DNA of 64,000 bases, taken from positions 1 to 64,000 of the forward strand of contig JBGUXP010000013.1 in NCBI GenBank assembly GCA_045222295.1, given 5' to 3'. A program made the position numbers and the translations under genes. How positions within the stretch are numbered: position 1 is the first letter of the stretch; each line of letters begins with the position of its first letter. This document shows positions 16,014 to 25,254 of the stretch, in pieces. The notes under the pieces are model-generated. The model saw nothing but the letters and a program-made list of their open reading frames with translations. It was not told where the DNA came from and searched no databases. The stretch is from Colimorpha sp045222295 (lineage in GTDB: Bacteria > Bacteroidota > Bacteroidia > Bacteroidales > P3).

Positions 16014-19000
16014 ATGACCGATTTTAACATTTCAAAGGGGCCTTTTGTCATCTGTAAGGCTGCCGCCGGGTCGGGCAAGACGTTCAACTTGGTGAAGGAG
16101 TACCTGAAGCTGGCCATGGCCGGTGGTCCGGGGAACGTGAAGACACGTTTCCGTGGCATCTTGGCCATCACCTTCACCAATAAGGCTGCCAACGAGATGA
16201 AATCCAGGATTATGGATTACCTCGGCGAGATGGTGGAATATGGTGCCGACCCGCAGAAATCGAAGATGGGTCGAGCGTTGCTTCCCGCCCTCAATGTCGA
16301 CCGTGCAACGCGGCATCTGCCAGCGTTGACCGATGCTGACCTAAGGGGCATGGCTTCTGACTTGAGGAGTGCTATATTGCATGGATACAGTGATTTATCG
16401 GTTTGTACTATCGACAGTTTTATGCATCGTGTGGTACGCACCTTCGCCCATGATCTGGAGCAACCAGTGAATTTCGAGGTGATGATTGAGCAGGACGATC
16501 TCATGGAGCATGCCGTCAGTGGATTGATGTCGCTGGTGGGTACCCCTGGCAACGAGGCGTTGACAGAGGTGGTCAACCGCTTTGCGGTCAGTAATATGGA
16601 GGAAGACAAAGGCTTTGATATAGTGCGCTCGCTCACCGCTTTGGCTGGTCAGCTTTTTTCGGAGGGCACTGATGTCTACCTGCGTCAACTTTCTCGCTAC
16701 TCCCTTGAGGATTACATGAATATGCACGCCAGCTATCGGAAATACTGCGACGGCTTCGAGAAAAAAATCGAGGGTCTGGGTGCCAAGGCCATGGGGCTGT
16801 TGAGGAGCATCGATATGGGGGTGGACAATTGCAACCGTGGCAAGACGGGCTTCTATGGTTTCTTCTCGCGCATGGAGGCATTCCGCAATACGGTACGAGA
16901 GCGCAAGCTGTTGATTCCCAATAGTTATGTGGTGAATGTCTTTGAATCGGTGGACTATAATGGCGACTTGCTTTGCAAGTCGAAAACCACTTTCCCCGGC
17001 ACCGAGACCATCGCCCAGCCGTTGCGTGAGGTGTATTTTCAACTCAAGGAGCAACTCGACGGTCCGCTGGTGGACTACAATACCTGCAAGTTGTTGCTCG
17101 GCAGGCTCTATCCCATGGCGCTGCTTGGCGAGCTCGACCGCCAGATGCGCGCCTATGCCAAGGATAACGAGGTGGTGCATCTGTCGGATTTCAACCGATT
17201 GATAAATAAGGTGGTGCAGGAAGAACCCATGCCTTTCGTCTATGAGCGCCTGGGCACCCGCTACCACCACTTCCTTATAGATGAGTTTCAGGACACTTCG
17301 GTGCTGCAGTGGCAGAATCTGGTACCGCTGGTGGAGGGCGGTGTGGCTGAGGGCAGGGAGTCGCTAGTGGTAGGCGATGGCAAGCAGGCTATCTACCGCT
17401 TCAGGCAAGGCGATGTGCGCCAATTTGTCGCGCTTCCAAAGGTGGAGGGATTGGTTCATCATGGAGCTGCTCTGTCGCATCCCGGAAACTACTCTATCGC
17501 TAACCTCGACATTAACTACCGCACGGCCGATGCCGTGGTGGATTTCAATAACGACTTCTTTTCGTGGCTGGTTCGCAACCGCTATGGCGACGTGGATCTG
17601 GCCCGCAAGATTTACCTGGGACCCGATGGTGACGCCCCGGAAAAGAAAGAGGAGTTGCGGCAGAAGCACGACGAGGAGCGCGCAAACCGTCCCCAGGGAC
17701 ATGTGGGAATCTCCTTTGTCGACCCCGACGACCGTGAGGCAGTCTGCTGTCGCGTACTGGAGATTATTATCCGCCTGATTGGCGAGCAGGGCTACCATGC
17801 CCGCGATATCATGATTCTTGGCCGTACCAAGCGCGAGCTCGCTGCTGTGGGCTCCTATCTTCTGGAGCATAGCGACATAGAGCAGTCATCGGCCGAGTCG
17901 TTCTACCTGCGCAACAGCCAGGCGGTGATGGTCTTGGTGGCTGCGTTGCGTTGCCTGCACGATGGTGCCGACAAGGTAGCTGCCGCCGAGTTGCTGCATC
18001 GACTCAATGCGTTGGGAATCTTATCCTCTACACATGATGAGGTGTTTCTCGATGGTGATACTGTTGACCTACAGGAGGCCTTGGGGAGTGACGGCATCGA
18101 CTTTAATGTCAGCTATCTCCTTTCGATGGACCTCTATGGCTGCTGTGAGGAGTTGCTGCGCCGACTGCGGTTGGACGGCAGGGATGTGGCCTACACCTCG
18201 TCGCTGCTCAACCGTGCCGCTTCGTTCTCGTCGCGTCACAACCAGAGCCTGGGAGACTTCCTCGAGTGGTTCGACAATCATCCCGACCTCTCGGTTTCGT
18301 CGTCCGACGGCGGCGATGCCGTGCGGCTGATGACTATCCACAAGGCCAAGGGTTTGGAGGCCGCGGTGGTGATATGCCCCTTCTTTTCGGGAGGGATGCG
18401 CGGTAACGAGATATGGGTTGATGCCGCCAAGAGTTTCGCCCCTTGCGAGAAGTCGCTGCCAGCGGCATACGTCTCACTCAGTCAGAGTACTTCCACCCGT
18501 TTTGACGGGGAGCGTGATCGCGAGCGCGAGTCGGCGGCGGTCGACGACCTCAATATATTATATGTAGCTTTCACCCGTCCCAAAGAGCAACTTTTTGTGG
18601 TCTGTCCCGAACCCAAGAAGGAGGGCGATGCTATGACCTACGCCGGCATGCTGCGCGACTATGTGGGTGAGCGCAGGGATTTCGGTGACAAGGACTTCCA
18701 TCATGTGGATGAATCCAAAGAGGAGAAGAAGGAGGCTGTCAAGGAAGAGTATGTGAAGACGTTTGCCGGTGCCGATTGGGTGGGTCGTGTGGCCTTTGCC
18801 TCGTCGTCGGAGAAGGCTATGACACCCTTGCTCGAGGAGCGTGTGCGTTTTGGCATCCACGCCCATGCCTTGCTCTCCTCCATCGTGCATGCTGGCGACG
18901 ATATTCCTACCATCATCGAATCTTTTGCGAAGAAAGAAAAGATAGAAACCGGCGAGCGCAAAAAGCTTGAGCTGTTGGTGCATGATGTGCTGACGCATCC

Positions 19001-19283
19001 TGACACGGTGCAGTTCTTTGACCCTGTCTATCGCGTTAAGAACGAGGTTGACCTCACCGATGGCATCGAGGCTGGCCGTCCCGACCGCGTGGTTTTTGCT
19101 CCCGACGAGACTTGGGTGGTGGACTTCAAGACAGGCACCGACCTCCAAGAGGAGTATGACCGGCAGCTGCGTCACTACTGTCGCGCCATCGCCGCCATGG
19201 GTTATCCCAAAGTTAGCGGTTGGCTGGTATTCCTGCAGCCCTCGGTACATGTGCGCCAAGTGGCCCTTGGAGGAACAATTTGA
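16014..19283 (+). CDS. UvrD/Rep-family helicase-nuclease, AddA-like
   Basis: The protein has 1089 residues. Walker A AAAGSGKTF is near residue 20, motif Ia ILAITFTNKAANEMKSRI follows, helicase motif II LIDEFQDTS is near 423, motif III GDGKQAIYRFR near 452 and motif V/VI sequences VRLMTIHKAKGLE and LYVAFTRPKE follow. A C-terminal PD-(D/E)XK nuclease is marked by GRPDRVVFAPDETWVVDFKTG near residue 1020. This order is that of AddA, the helicase-nuclease of RecBCD-type double-strand-break repair. An AddB partner usually lies next door but is not in this window. The ATG at 16014 is preferred to one at 15942 because it directly precedes the conserved start. Confidence 0.9.
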   Translation: MTDFNISKGPFVICKAAAGSGKTFNLVKEYLKLAMAGGPGNVKTRFRGILAITFTNKAANEMKSRIMDYLGEMVEYGADPQKSKMGRALLPALNVDRATRHLPALTDADLRGMASDLRSAILHGYSDLSVCTIDSFMHRVVRTFAHDLEQPVNFEVMIEQDDLMEHAVSGLMSLVGTPGNEALTEVVNRFAVSNMEEDKGFDIVRSLTALAGQLFSEGTDVYLRQLSRYSLEDYMNMHASYRKYCDGFEKKIEGLGAKAMGLLRSIDMGVDNCNRGKTGFYGFFSRMEAFRNTVRERKLLIPNSYVVNVFESVDYNGDLLCKSKTTFPGTETIAQPLREVYFQLKEQLDGPLVDYNTCKLLLGRLYPMALLGELDRQMRAYAKDNEVVHLSDFNRLINKVVQEEPMPFVYERLGTRYHHFLIDEFQDTSVLQWQNLVPLVEGGVAEGRESLVVGDGKQAIYRFRQGDVRQFVALPKVEGLVHHGAALSHPGNYSIANLDINYRTADAVVDFNNDFFSWLVRNRYGDVDLARKIYLGPDGDAPEKKEELRQKHDEERANRPQGHVGISFVDPDDREAVCCRVLEIIIRLIGEQGYHARDIMILGRTKRELAAVGSYLLEHSDIEQSSAESFYLRNSQAVMVLVAALRCLHDGADKVAAAELLHRLNALGILSSTHDEVFLDGDTVDLQEALGSDGIDFNVSYLLSMDLYGCCEELLRRLRLDGRDVAYTSSLLNRAASFSSRHNQSLGDFLEWFDNHPDLSVSSSDGGDAVRLMTIHKAKGLEAAVVICPFFSGGMRGNEIWVDAAKSFAPCEKSLPAAYVSLSQSTSTRFDGERDRERESAAVDDLNILYVAFTRPKEQLFVVCPEPKKEGDAMTYAGMLRDYVGERRDFGDKDFHHVDESKEEKKEAVKEEYVKTFAGADWVGRVAFASSSEKAMTPLLEERVRFGIHAHALLSSIVHAGDDIPTIIESFAKKEKIETGERKKLELLVHDVLTHPDTVQFFDPVYRVKNEVDLTDGIEAGRPDRVVFAPDETWVVDFKTGTDLQEEYDRQLRHYCRAIAAMGYPKVSGWLVFLQPSVHVRQVALGGTI

Positions 19284-19304
19284 AAAATTTTTAACAAAAA
19301 AATG

Positions 19305-19334
19305 TTTGTAATTCAAAATTTTTTCGTATTTTAG
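19305..19334 (+). promoter_or_regulatory. Possible promoter of the tonB gene
   Basis: TTTG at 19305-19308 and TATTTTAG at 19327-19334 are 18 nt apart. The second is one base off the -7 consensus. Confidence 0.5.
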
Positions 19335-19397
19335 CGGTGCGAAACAAGGGGTTGGAAAATACCCCGAAATGGTAATAAATAATTAAATAACAAAGAT

Positions 19398-20084
19398 ATG
19401 GAACTCAAGAAAAATCCGAAAGCCGACCTCGAAAAACGCAGAGGTCTCTATTTGGAGATAGGCTTGGTGGTGATTCTCGGAGCTGCCCTTATCGCCTTCA
19501 ACGTGAAATCCTACGACAAAGAAGCGTCGGAGGGATTCCAGCGTGAGGCCACTCAGGAGGAAGAGGAGATCATCATTCAGACCGACATCCAAGAACCGCC
19601 ACCCCCTCCCCCTGCTGAAGCACCCGAGGTGACCACTATCATTGAAGTTGTCTCCAACGAGAAAGAGATTGAAAACGAGGTCTCTTTCAATGCCGAGGTG
19701 GACGAGAACACTAAGAATATCGAGATTGCTCCCGTTCAGATTGAGGAAGACGAGGATGAGACTGAAACTCAAATCTTCACCGTAGTTGAGAACGAGCCCG
19801 AGTTCCCCGGTGGTATGGAAGCTTTGTACAAGTATCTTGCACAGAATATCAAGTACCCGCAGTTGGCCCGCGACAACAACATCACTGGTAAGGTTTATGT
19901 GACCTTTGTGGTGGAGCGCGACGGCAGCATCGCCAACCCCAAGGTTCTCCGTGACATTGGTGGCGGCTGCGGCGCCGAAGCTATCCGTGTGGTGAAGTCC
20001 ATGCCTAAGTGGACCCCCGGTAAGCAGCGTGGCAAGGCTGTCCGTGTACAGTTCAACCTGCCGGTCAACTTCAACCTCAAGTAA
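19398..20084 (+). CDS. tonB: TonB-family energy transducer
   Basis: The 228-residue protein has a basic cytoplasmic N-terminus, one membrane helix at about residues 20-38 (EIGLVVILGAALIAFNV), an acidic segment, a proline run (PPPPPP) near residue 68, a long acidic periplasmic linker and a C-terminal TonB domain (about 138-228). That domain has FPGGMEALYKYLAQNIKYP and GKVYVTFVVERDGS..NPKVLRDIGGG, typical of Bacteroidota TonB. It would couple the proton motive force, through ExbB/ExbD, to outer-membrane receptors such as SusC-type transporters. It stands alone here, with its own promoter and a terminator after it. Confidence 0.93.
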   Translation: MELKKNPKADLEKRRGLYLEIGLVVILGAALIAFNVKSYDKEASEGFQREATQEEEEIIIQTDIQEPPPPPPAEAPEVTTIIEVVSNEKEIENEVSFNAEVDENTKNIEIAPVQIEEDEDETETQIFTVVENEPEFPGGMEALYKYLAQNIKYPQLARDNNITGKVYVTFVVERDGSIANPKVLRDIGGGCGAEAIRVVKSMPKWTPGKQRGKAVRVQFNLPVNFNLK

Positions 20085-20109
20085 CAAAGTTTAAAGTTGC
20101 AAAACAACA

Positions 20110-20143
20110 GGAGCAGTAGGAATGTCTGCTGCTCCTTTTTTTT
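20110..20143 (+). terminator. Intrinsic terminator between tonB and the ABC-F gene
   Basis: GGAGCAG pairs with CTGCTCC, followed by eight T. The T run ends only 3 bp before the ATG of the ABC-F gene at 20147, so no separate promoter fits after it. Confidence 0.88.
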
Positions 20144-20146
20144 GTC

Positions 20147-22054
20147 ATGATTAGTGTAAACAATCTTTCGGTGCAATTCACTGGCACCAATCTTTTTGAC
20201 CACGTCACTTTCAATATCGGCGACCACGATCGTGTAGGTCTTGTGGGTATGAACGGCGCTGGTAAGAGCACTCTCCTTAAGATACTCTGTGGGTGGCAGG
20301 AACCTGAGAGTGGCACTCTCGTTATGGCCACGGGTCAGACCGTGGGTTACCTGCCGCAGGAGATGGTCCCCGACAGCATCGGTACGGTCCTCGAGGAGGC
20401 TCTCACGGCTTTCAGCCAACTCGACGACCTTGAGCGTGAGCAGGAACGCCTGACGGCCGAGATCGCCGAACGCACCGACTATGACAGCCCTGAGTATACC
20501 CGTCTGTTGGAACGGCACAATGAGGTGACGGAGCACATGGCTATGCTCGGTGGCGGCCGTCGCCAAGAGCAGGCCGAGAAGGTGCTTCTGGGATTGGGCT
20601 TCAAGCATTCGGACTTCGATCGTCCTGTGTCGGTGTTCAGTGGCGGATGGCAGATGCGTGTAGAGCTGGCCAAGTTGTTGCTGCGCCATCCCGACTTCCT
20701 GTTGCTCGACGAGCCTACCAACCACCTCGATATCGTCTCTATCCAGTGGTTGGAGAACTACCTTGCGGCCTATAGCGGTGCTGTGGTACTGGTCTCGCAC
20801 GACCGCACTTTCCTCGACAACATCACAAAGCGCACTATTGAGATTACCGCCGGCCGTATCTATGACTATAAATGCCCCTATTCGGAGTATGTAGTGCAGA
20901 TGCAGGAACGGCGTGCCAGCCAGATGGCGCAACTCACCAACCAGCAGCGCCAGGTGGCGCAGATAGAGGCCTTCATCGAGCGTTTCCGCTATAAGGCCAC
21001 CAAGTCGAAACAGGTGCAGAGCCGCATCAAAATGTTGGGACGCATGGAGGAGATAAAGGTCGACGAGGTAAGCACCGAGAGCATCCACTTCCAGTTTCCG
21101 CCAGCGCCTCATAGTGGCAAGATTGTCGTCGAAGCGCAGCATTTGGGGAAAGCCTACGGTGACAACCATGTGTTCGACAATGTCGACTTTCTGCTCACTG
21201 TTGGCAAGAAGGTGGCTTTCGTCGGTCGCAATGGTGAGGGTAAGTCCACTATGGCCAAGATTATCGTGGGTGATATTAACGACTATACCGGCACCTTCCG
21301 TCTCGGCGCAGGGGTGCAGCTGGGCTACTATGCCCAGAATCAGGCTGCCATGCTCAACCTTGATAAGACGGTCTTTGAGACCATCGACGACATCGCCCAA
21401 GGCGACATACGTCCCAAGATTCGCAACATCCTCGGCAGTTTCCTCTTTGGCGACGACGATATCGACAAGAAGGTCAAGGTGCTCAGCGGTGGCGAGAAGG
21501 CGCGGTTGGCGTTGGCGAAGTTGTTGCTCACGCCGAGCAACCTTCTTATCCTCGATGAGCCTACCAACCATCTGGACATGAACTCGAAGGATATCTTGAA
21601 AAATGCCCTGTTGCAATATACTGGTACCCTTATCGTGGTGAGCCACGACCGTGACTTCCTCAGCGGCCTTACCGATGAGCTCTACGAGTTCCGCGATGGC
21701 GCGGTGCACGAGTTCAAGGGCGACATTATGGAGTTTTTAGAGGCTTCTCAGGGTATTCAGAATAATCAGAATACTCCGAGTACTCAGAATAGCCAGAAAC
21801 CCCCTACAGCTTCCAAGCAGGCCTATGAGCAGAGCAAGGAACGTGAGCGCGAACGTCGCAAGTTGCAGAATGTCGTCAAGCAGAAGGAACAGGAGATTGA
21901 GGCTCTCGAAGCTGAGATTGCCTCGCGCGACGAGGTGCTGGCCACAGGCAATGCGCAGACAGCGGAATTCTACAAAGAATATCAATCCTTGAAAGACCAG
22001 CTGGAAAGGAAGATGGAAGAATGGGAAGAGGCGGTGATTGCCGCTGAACAATAA
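20147..22054 (+). CDS. ABC-F family ATPase (translation factor type)
   Basis: The 635-residue protein has two ABC ATPase domains in tandem and no membrane helices. Walker A motifs are GMNGAGKST (about residue 34) and GRNGEGKST (about 360). Signatures are FSGGWQMR and LSGGEKAR, and Walker B motifs are LLLDEPTNHLD and LILDEPTNHLD. Between the domains lies the charged P-site linker (about 240-320). A C-terminal coiled coil follows (about 555-635). ABC-F proteins act on the ribosome and can relieve stalling or protect against antibiotics; the exact subgroup (Uup/ABCF3-like) is unsure. A 9-bp repeat encodes a Gln/Asn-rich linker before the coiled coil. The start immediately follows a terminator. 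Confidence 0.92.
   Translation: MISVNNLSVQFTGTNLFDHVTFNIGDHDRVGLVGMNGAGKSTLLKILCGWQEPESGTLVMATGQTVGYLPQEMVPDSIGTVLEEALTAFSQLDDLEREQERLTAEIAERTDYDSPEYTRLLERHNEVTEHMAMLGGGRRQEQAEKVLLGLGFKHSDFDRPVSVFSGGWQMRVELAKLLLRHPDFLLLDEPTNHLDIVSIQWLENYLAAYSGAVVLVSHDRTFLDNITKRTIEITAGRIYDYKCPYSEYVVQMQERRASQMAQLTNQQRQVAQIEAFIERFRYKATKSKQVQSRIKMLGRMEEIKVDEVSTESIHFQFPPAPHSGKIVVEAQHLGKAYGDNHVFDNVDFLLTVGKKVAFVGRNGEGKSTMAKIIVGDINDYTGTFRLGAGVQLGYYAQNQAAMLNLDKTVFETIDDIAQGDIRPKIRNILGSFLFGDDDIDKKVKVLSGGEKARLALAKLLLTPSNLLILDEPTNHLDMNSKDILKNALLQYTGTLIVVSHDRDFLSGLTDELYEFRDGAVHEFKGDIMEFLEASQGIQNNQNTPSTQNSQKPPTASKQAYEQSKERERERRKLQNVVKQKEQEIEALEAEIASRDEVLATGNAQTAEFYKEYQSLKDQLERKMEEWEEAVIAAEQ
21752..21798. repeat. 9-bp tandem repeat inside the ABC-F gene
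   Basis: The units are GGTATTCAG, AATAATCAG, AATACTCCG, AGTACTCAG, AATAGCCAG. They encode GIQNNQNTPSTQNSQ, in the linker between the second ATPase domain and the C-terminal coiled coil. Confidence 0.82.
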
Positions 22055-22082
22055 AAAAAGCGACCGTGATGGTCGCTTTTTT
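22053..22082. terminator. Bidirectional terminator
   Basis: AAAAAAGCGACC pairs with GGTCGCTTTTTT around a 5-nt loop between two convergent genes. It reaches into the stop codon of the minus-strand flavoprotein at 22081. Confidence 0.9.
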
Positions 22083-23304
22083 ATACTGCTTCTCCGGCGG
22101 CGTGGCCGGTGGAGAAGGCTATCTGAAGGTTGTATCCGCCGGTGTCGGCATCGAGGTCGAGGAGTTCGCCGACGATATAAAGACCTTTGACCAGACGCGA
22201 TTCCATGGTTTTGGGATTCACTTCCCCGAGGGCTACGCCGCCTTGGGTGACGATGGCCTCGTTCCAGTCGTGGGTGCCGGTCAGAGTGAAACGAACGCCT
22301 TTTAGCCAGTCGCGTAGGCGGCGGCGCTCGTCGCCCTTAATCTGGTTGAGACGTTTGTAATATTCGATATGTAGCTGCGGGAGAGCCAGCGGGATGAGTT
22401 CGGCCGGCAGCCATAGGCGCAGGGCATCATTGAAGACGCGAGTGCCGTTCTGATCGAGGTCGGACAGCAGGCGCTTGTCCAGTTGTTCGGAAGAGAGGGC
22501 GGGCTTGAGGTCTAATTTAGAGATGAGAGATGTGTGATGAGTATTGAGTTGTCGGCTAACGATGCGGCTGGCGGAGAGGACGATGGGACCGGCAAGGCCG
22601 TCGGGTACAAAAGTCATTTCGCCAAAAAACTCATGTCCGTCAACGGTCAGTTTCACATTTTTTAGTTGGAAGCCGATGAGTTCTTTCGGGATTTTCTCTT
22701 CACACTTGAGTGCCACTAGAGAGGGTACGGGTTCTATGACGGTATGTCCAAGCTCGCGGGCCATGCGGTAGCCGGCACCGGTAGAGCCGGTGGTGGGGTA
22801 GGAGAGGCCTCCCGTGGCCAGGATGATATGCCGGCAAACAATGCGCTCGCCGCGCTCAAGGATGACGGCAGTAGCCTGTCCCTCGAAGGTCTCGATAGAT
22901 TTGACGGTGGTGTTCTTGCAGATGGTGACGTTGGGATTTTGTTCCAGCTCGCCAATCAAGGCCAGGAAGATGTCGAGGGCTTTGCCGCTGGAGGGATAGA
23001 CGCGGTTGCCGCGTTCCACGGTCAACTCCACACCTCGCTCCGTGAAGAAGTCCATCAGTTGCTGATTGAAGAAACGCCCGTAGGCGTTGCGCAGGAAGCG
23101 GGCGTCGCTGCCGATATGTGGTAGGGTGTCGCGCAGGCTGTTGGTATTGGTGAGGTTGCAACGGCCTTTGCCAGTGATGCGCAGTTTGCGTCCTGCCTGG
23201 TCCATCTTCTCCAGGAGCAGCACATGTTTACCGCGTCCTGCCGCCGTGACGGCGGCCATCAGGCCGGCCGCACCACCGCCTACAACAATCACGTCGTATT
23301 CCAT
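22081..23304 (-). CDS. HI0933/YhiN-family flavoprotein (NAD(P)/FAD-dependent)
   Basis: The 407-residue protein begins with an FAD-binding Rossmann motif, VIVVGGGAAGLMAAVTAA, then the HI0933-family signature KLRITGKGRCNLTN near residue 40. The C-terminus has GGVALGEVNPKTMESRLVKGLYIVGELLDLDADTGGYNLQIAFSTGHAAGEAV, again family-typical. These enzymes are annotated as aminoacetone oxidase or uncharacterised oxidoreductases; the substrate here is unknown. An extra stretch, RQLNTHHTSLISK (about residues 246-258), is encoded by 7-bp repeats and breaks an otherwise conserved region. The universal stress protein gene ends 3 bp upstream, so the two are probably cotranscribed. Confidence 0.88.
   Translation of the reverse strand: MEYDVIVVGGGAAGLMAAVTAAGRGKHVLLLEKMDQAGRKLRITGKGRCNLTNTNSLRDTLPHIGSDARFLRNAYGRFFNQQLMDFFTERGVELTVERGNRVYPSSGKALDIFLALIGELEQNPNVTICKNTTVKSIETFEGQATAVILERGERIVCRHIILATGGLSYPTTGSTGAGYRMARELGHTVIEPVPSLVALKCEEKIPKELIGFQLKNVKLTVDGHEFFGEMTFVPDGLAGPIVLSASRIVSRQLNTHHTSLISKLDLKPALSSEQLDKRLLSDLDQNGTRVFNDALRLWLPAELIPLALPQLHIEYYKRLNQIKGDERRRLRDWLKGVRFTLTGTHDWNEAIVTQGGVALGEVNPKTMESRLVKGLYIVGELLDLDADTGGYNLQIAFSTGHAAGEAV
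22522..22553. repeat. 7-bp tandem repeat inside the flavoprotein gene
   Basis: The minus strand reads ACTCAAT, ACTCATC, ACACATC, TCTCATC. It encodes LNTHHTSLIS. It is the same heptamer type as in the OppC-type permease gene and tilS. Confidence 0.82.
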
Positions 23305-23307
23305 GCG

Positions 23308-24147
23308 TCAAATTTTCGCCGAGACGTTGATATAGTCGGCCGGGTGGATGCAGAGCACTGGAATCTGGGAACGATGGACAATCTGTTGGGCGTTGGTGCC
23401 GAGGAATATCTGGCTGATGATGCGGTCCTGTTCGGTGTTGATGACCACTAAATCGGCCTTGATGTCGTCGCAGTAGTTCATCACGGTATCGCAGTAGCTG
23501 GAGTATTCGCGAGTCTCCACTTGGTATTTGACACCCTCTTTCTCCATGTAGTCGATTGCCTGCTGAACGTAGGCTTTCAGCGTGCCTTGGTCTTCCTTCA
23601 TGTCAAGCAGGGCGAGGATATGCACTTCAGAGTCGAAGATTTTGGCCATAGAGGCTGCGGGCGGCACTTTCTGGCGTGAGTTGGCGTTGACGCGCAGAGG
23701 CACCACGATGCGTTCCAGTTTTTTGTGGAAGTCGTAGCCCTGGCGGACGGTGAGCACAGGGCAGGGAGAGTCCTGCACGATGCGTACGGCCTGGCTGCCT
23801 ATCCAGTATTTTTCAAAGCCTGAGGCTCCGTTGGTGCCGATGATAATCATCGAGGCCAGTTCGCGAGTGGCGGTGAGGGCAAGGGCGGGAGCTACTTTGC
23901 CATTGGTGATTTGCCAGCGCAGTTTGCCATATTTCATGTCGGGCTGGTATTTATTACAGAGCATTTGTAGTTTGTCCTCGGCCAGATTGGTCATGGTGTC
24001 GAGTTGCTCGTCGCTGAAAAGCAACTTCTCGCGACGAGCCCAGATGAGGATAATGTCGCTCTGAAAACGGTTGGCCACGTCGATGGCTAGTTCCAATGCC
24101 AGGTAAGAGCCTTGGGAGAAATCGGTTCCAACAATAATCGGTTTCAT
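23308..24147 (-). CDS. Universal stress protein with two UspA domains
   Basis: The 279-residue protein has two tandem Usp domains (about 1-145 and 146-279). The first begins IIVGTDFSQGSYLALELA and has the ATP-binding pattern G-x2-G-x9-G-S (GTNGASGFEKYWIGS near residue 111), so it probably binds ATP. The second has LGTNAQQIVHRSQIPVLCI, in which the second glycine is replaced, so it may not bind. Usp proteins are cytoplasmic and are linked to stress survival. The gene is divergent from ruvB and is followed 3 bp later by the flavoprotein gene. Confidence 0.92.
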   Translation of the reverse strand: MKPIIVGTDFSQGSYLALELAIDVANRFQSDIILIWARREKLLFSDEQLDTMTNLAEDKLQMLCNKYQPDMKYGKLRWQITNGKVAPALALTATRELASMIIIGTNGASGFEKYWIGSQAVRIVQDSPCPVLTVRQGYDFHKKLERIVVPLRVNANSRQKVPPAASMAKIFDSEVHILALLDMKEDQGTLKAYVQQAIDYMEKEGVKYQVETREYSSYCDTVMNYCDDIKADLVVINTEQDRIISQIFLGTNAQQIVHRSQIPVLCIHPADYINVSAKI

Positions 24148-24197
24148 GTCTTCTTTTTTGATTTTTAGCTTTTATAACGCAAAATATTTATAATTAT

Positions 24198-24228
24198 TTT
24201 GCCATATTAATAAAAAATAGTAATTTTG
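24198..24228 (+). promoter_or_regulatory. Promoter of ruvB with almost no leader
   Basis: TTTG at 24198-24201 and TAATTTTG at 24221-24228 are 19 nt apart, a near-ideal Bacteroidota promoter. The ruvB ATG is at 24233, only 4 bp after the -7 element, so the transcript may start at or next to the ATG. Confidence 0.8.
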
Positions 24229-24232
24229 CAGC

Positions 24233-25252
24233 ATGAACCAAAGTCTCGATAGCCGAAGTATCTCCGCGCAGGAGAAAGATATAGAGCGCGCGTTGCGCCC
24301 CTCGGGGTTCGATAGTTTCGCCGGACAGCGACAGGTGGTGGAGAACCTCAAGGTCTTCGTTGCCGCCGCCAAGGATCGTGGCGAACCCCTCGATCATGTG
24401 CTCCTCTATGGCCCTCCAGGCCTTGGTAAAACCACCCTTTCCAACATCATCGCCAATGAACTCGGCGTGAATATCAAGACCACCAGTGGCCCAGTGCTCG
24501 ACAAACCCGGAGACCTCGCTGGTCTCCTTACCTCCCTGCAGCCTAACGACGTGCTTTTCATCGATGAAATCCACCGTCTCTCGCCTGTGGTCGAAGAGTA
24601 TCTCTACTCCGCCATGGAGGACTTTCGCATTGATATCCTCATTGAAAGTGGTCCTGCGGCGCGTTCTGTGCAGCTGAAGCTCAAACCTTTCACTCTCATC
24701 GGTGCCACTACCCGCAGTGGTATGCTCACAGCTCCGCTGCGTGCCCGCTTCGGCATCAACTGCCGTCTTGAATATTACGATGCGGAGACGCTTACCAAGA
24801 TTGTTAATCGTTCGGCACGTCTGCTCGATGTGAAGATAACTTCCGAGAGTGCTATCGAGATAGCACGTCGCAGCCGTGGTACCCCCCGTATCGCCAACCG
24901 TCTGCTGCGTCGCGTGCGCGACTTCGCGCAGGTGAAGGGCGACGGTACCATCACCCTCGATATTGCACGATATGCATTGCAGGCCCTCAATGTCGATCGC
25001 AATGGTCTAGATGATATGGATATCCGCATCCTTGCTACTATCATCGACAAGTTCAAAGGTGGCCCCGTGGGCCTCAACACCCTTGCCACCGCCGTCGGCG
25101 AAGAGGCCGGCACCGTCGAGGAGGTCTATGAGCCCTACCTCATCCAGGAAGGCTACCTCATGCGCACCCCCCGCGGCCGCGAAGCTACCATGCTCGCCTA
25201 CCAGCACCTCGGCAAAATCAAACAGAATGGAAATCAACAAGAATTGTTTTAG
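24233..25252 (+). CDS. ruvB: RuvB, Holliday junction branch-migration ATPase
   Basis: The 339-residue length is normal for RuvB. Walker A is GPPGLGKTT near residue 60, Walker B is LFIDEIHRL near 109, and the sensor I region GATTRSGMLTAPLRARFG follows near 160 with the arginine-finger segment. The C-terminal winged helix ends with EPYLIQEGYLMRTPRGR. RuvB is the hexameric motor that works with RuvA and RuvC on recombination intermediates; neither partner is here. The predicted promoter overlaps the start so closely that translation may be leaderless. It is followed after 2 bp by hutI, an unrelated pathway. Confidence 0.97.
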   Translation: MNQSLDSRSISAQEKDIERALRPSGFDSFAGQRQVVENLKVFVAAAKDRGEPLDHVLLYGPPGLGKTTLSNIIANELGVNIKTTSGPVLDKPGDLAGLLTSLQPNDVLFIDEIHRLSPVVEEYLYSAMEDFRIDILIESGPAARSVQLKLKPFTLIGATTRSGMLTAPLRARFGINCRLEYYDAETLTKIVNRSARLLDVKITSESAIEIARRSRGTPRIANRLLRRVRDFAQVKGDGTITLDIARYALQALNVDRNGLDDMDIRILATIIDKFKGGPVGLNTLATAVGEEAGTVEEVYEPYLIQEGYLMRTPRGREATMLAYQHLGKIKQNGNQQELF

Positions 25253-25254
25253 AT

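Noticed and set aside
19895..21709. A 604-codon frame antisense to tonB and the ABC-F gene
   Set aside because: Both sense genes have full sets of conserved motifs; the antisense product has none and crosses a terminator.
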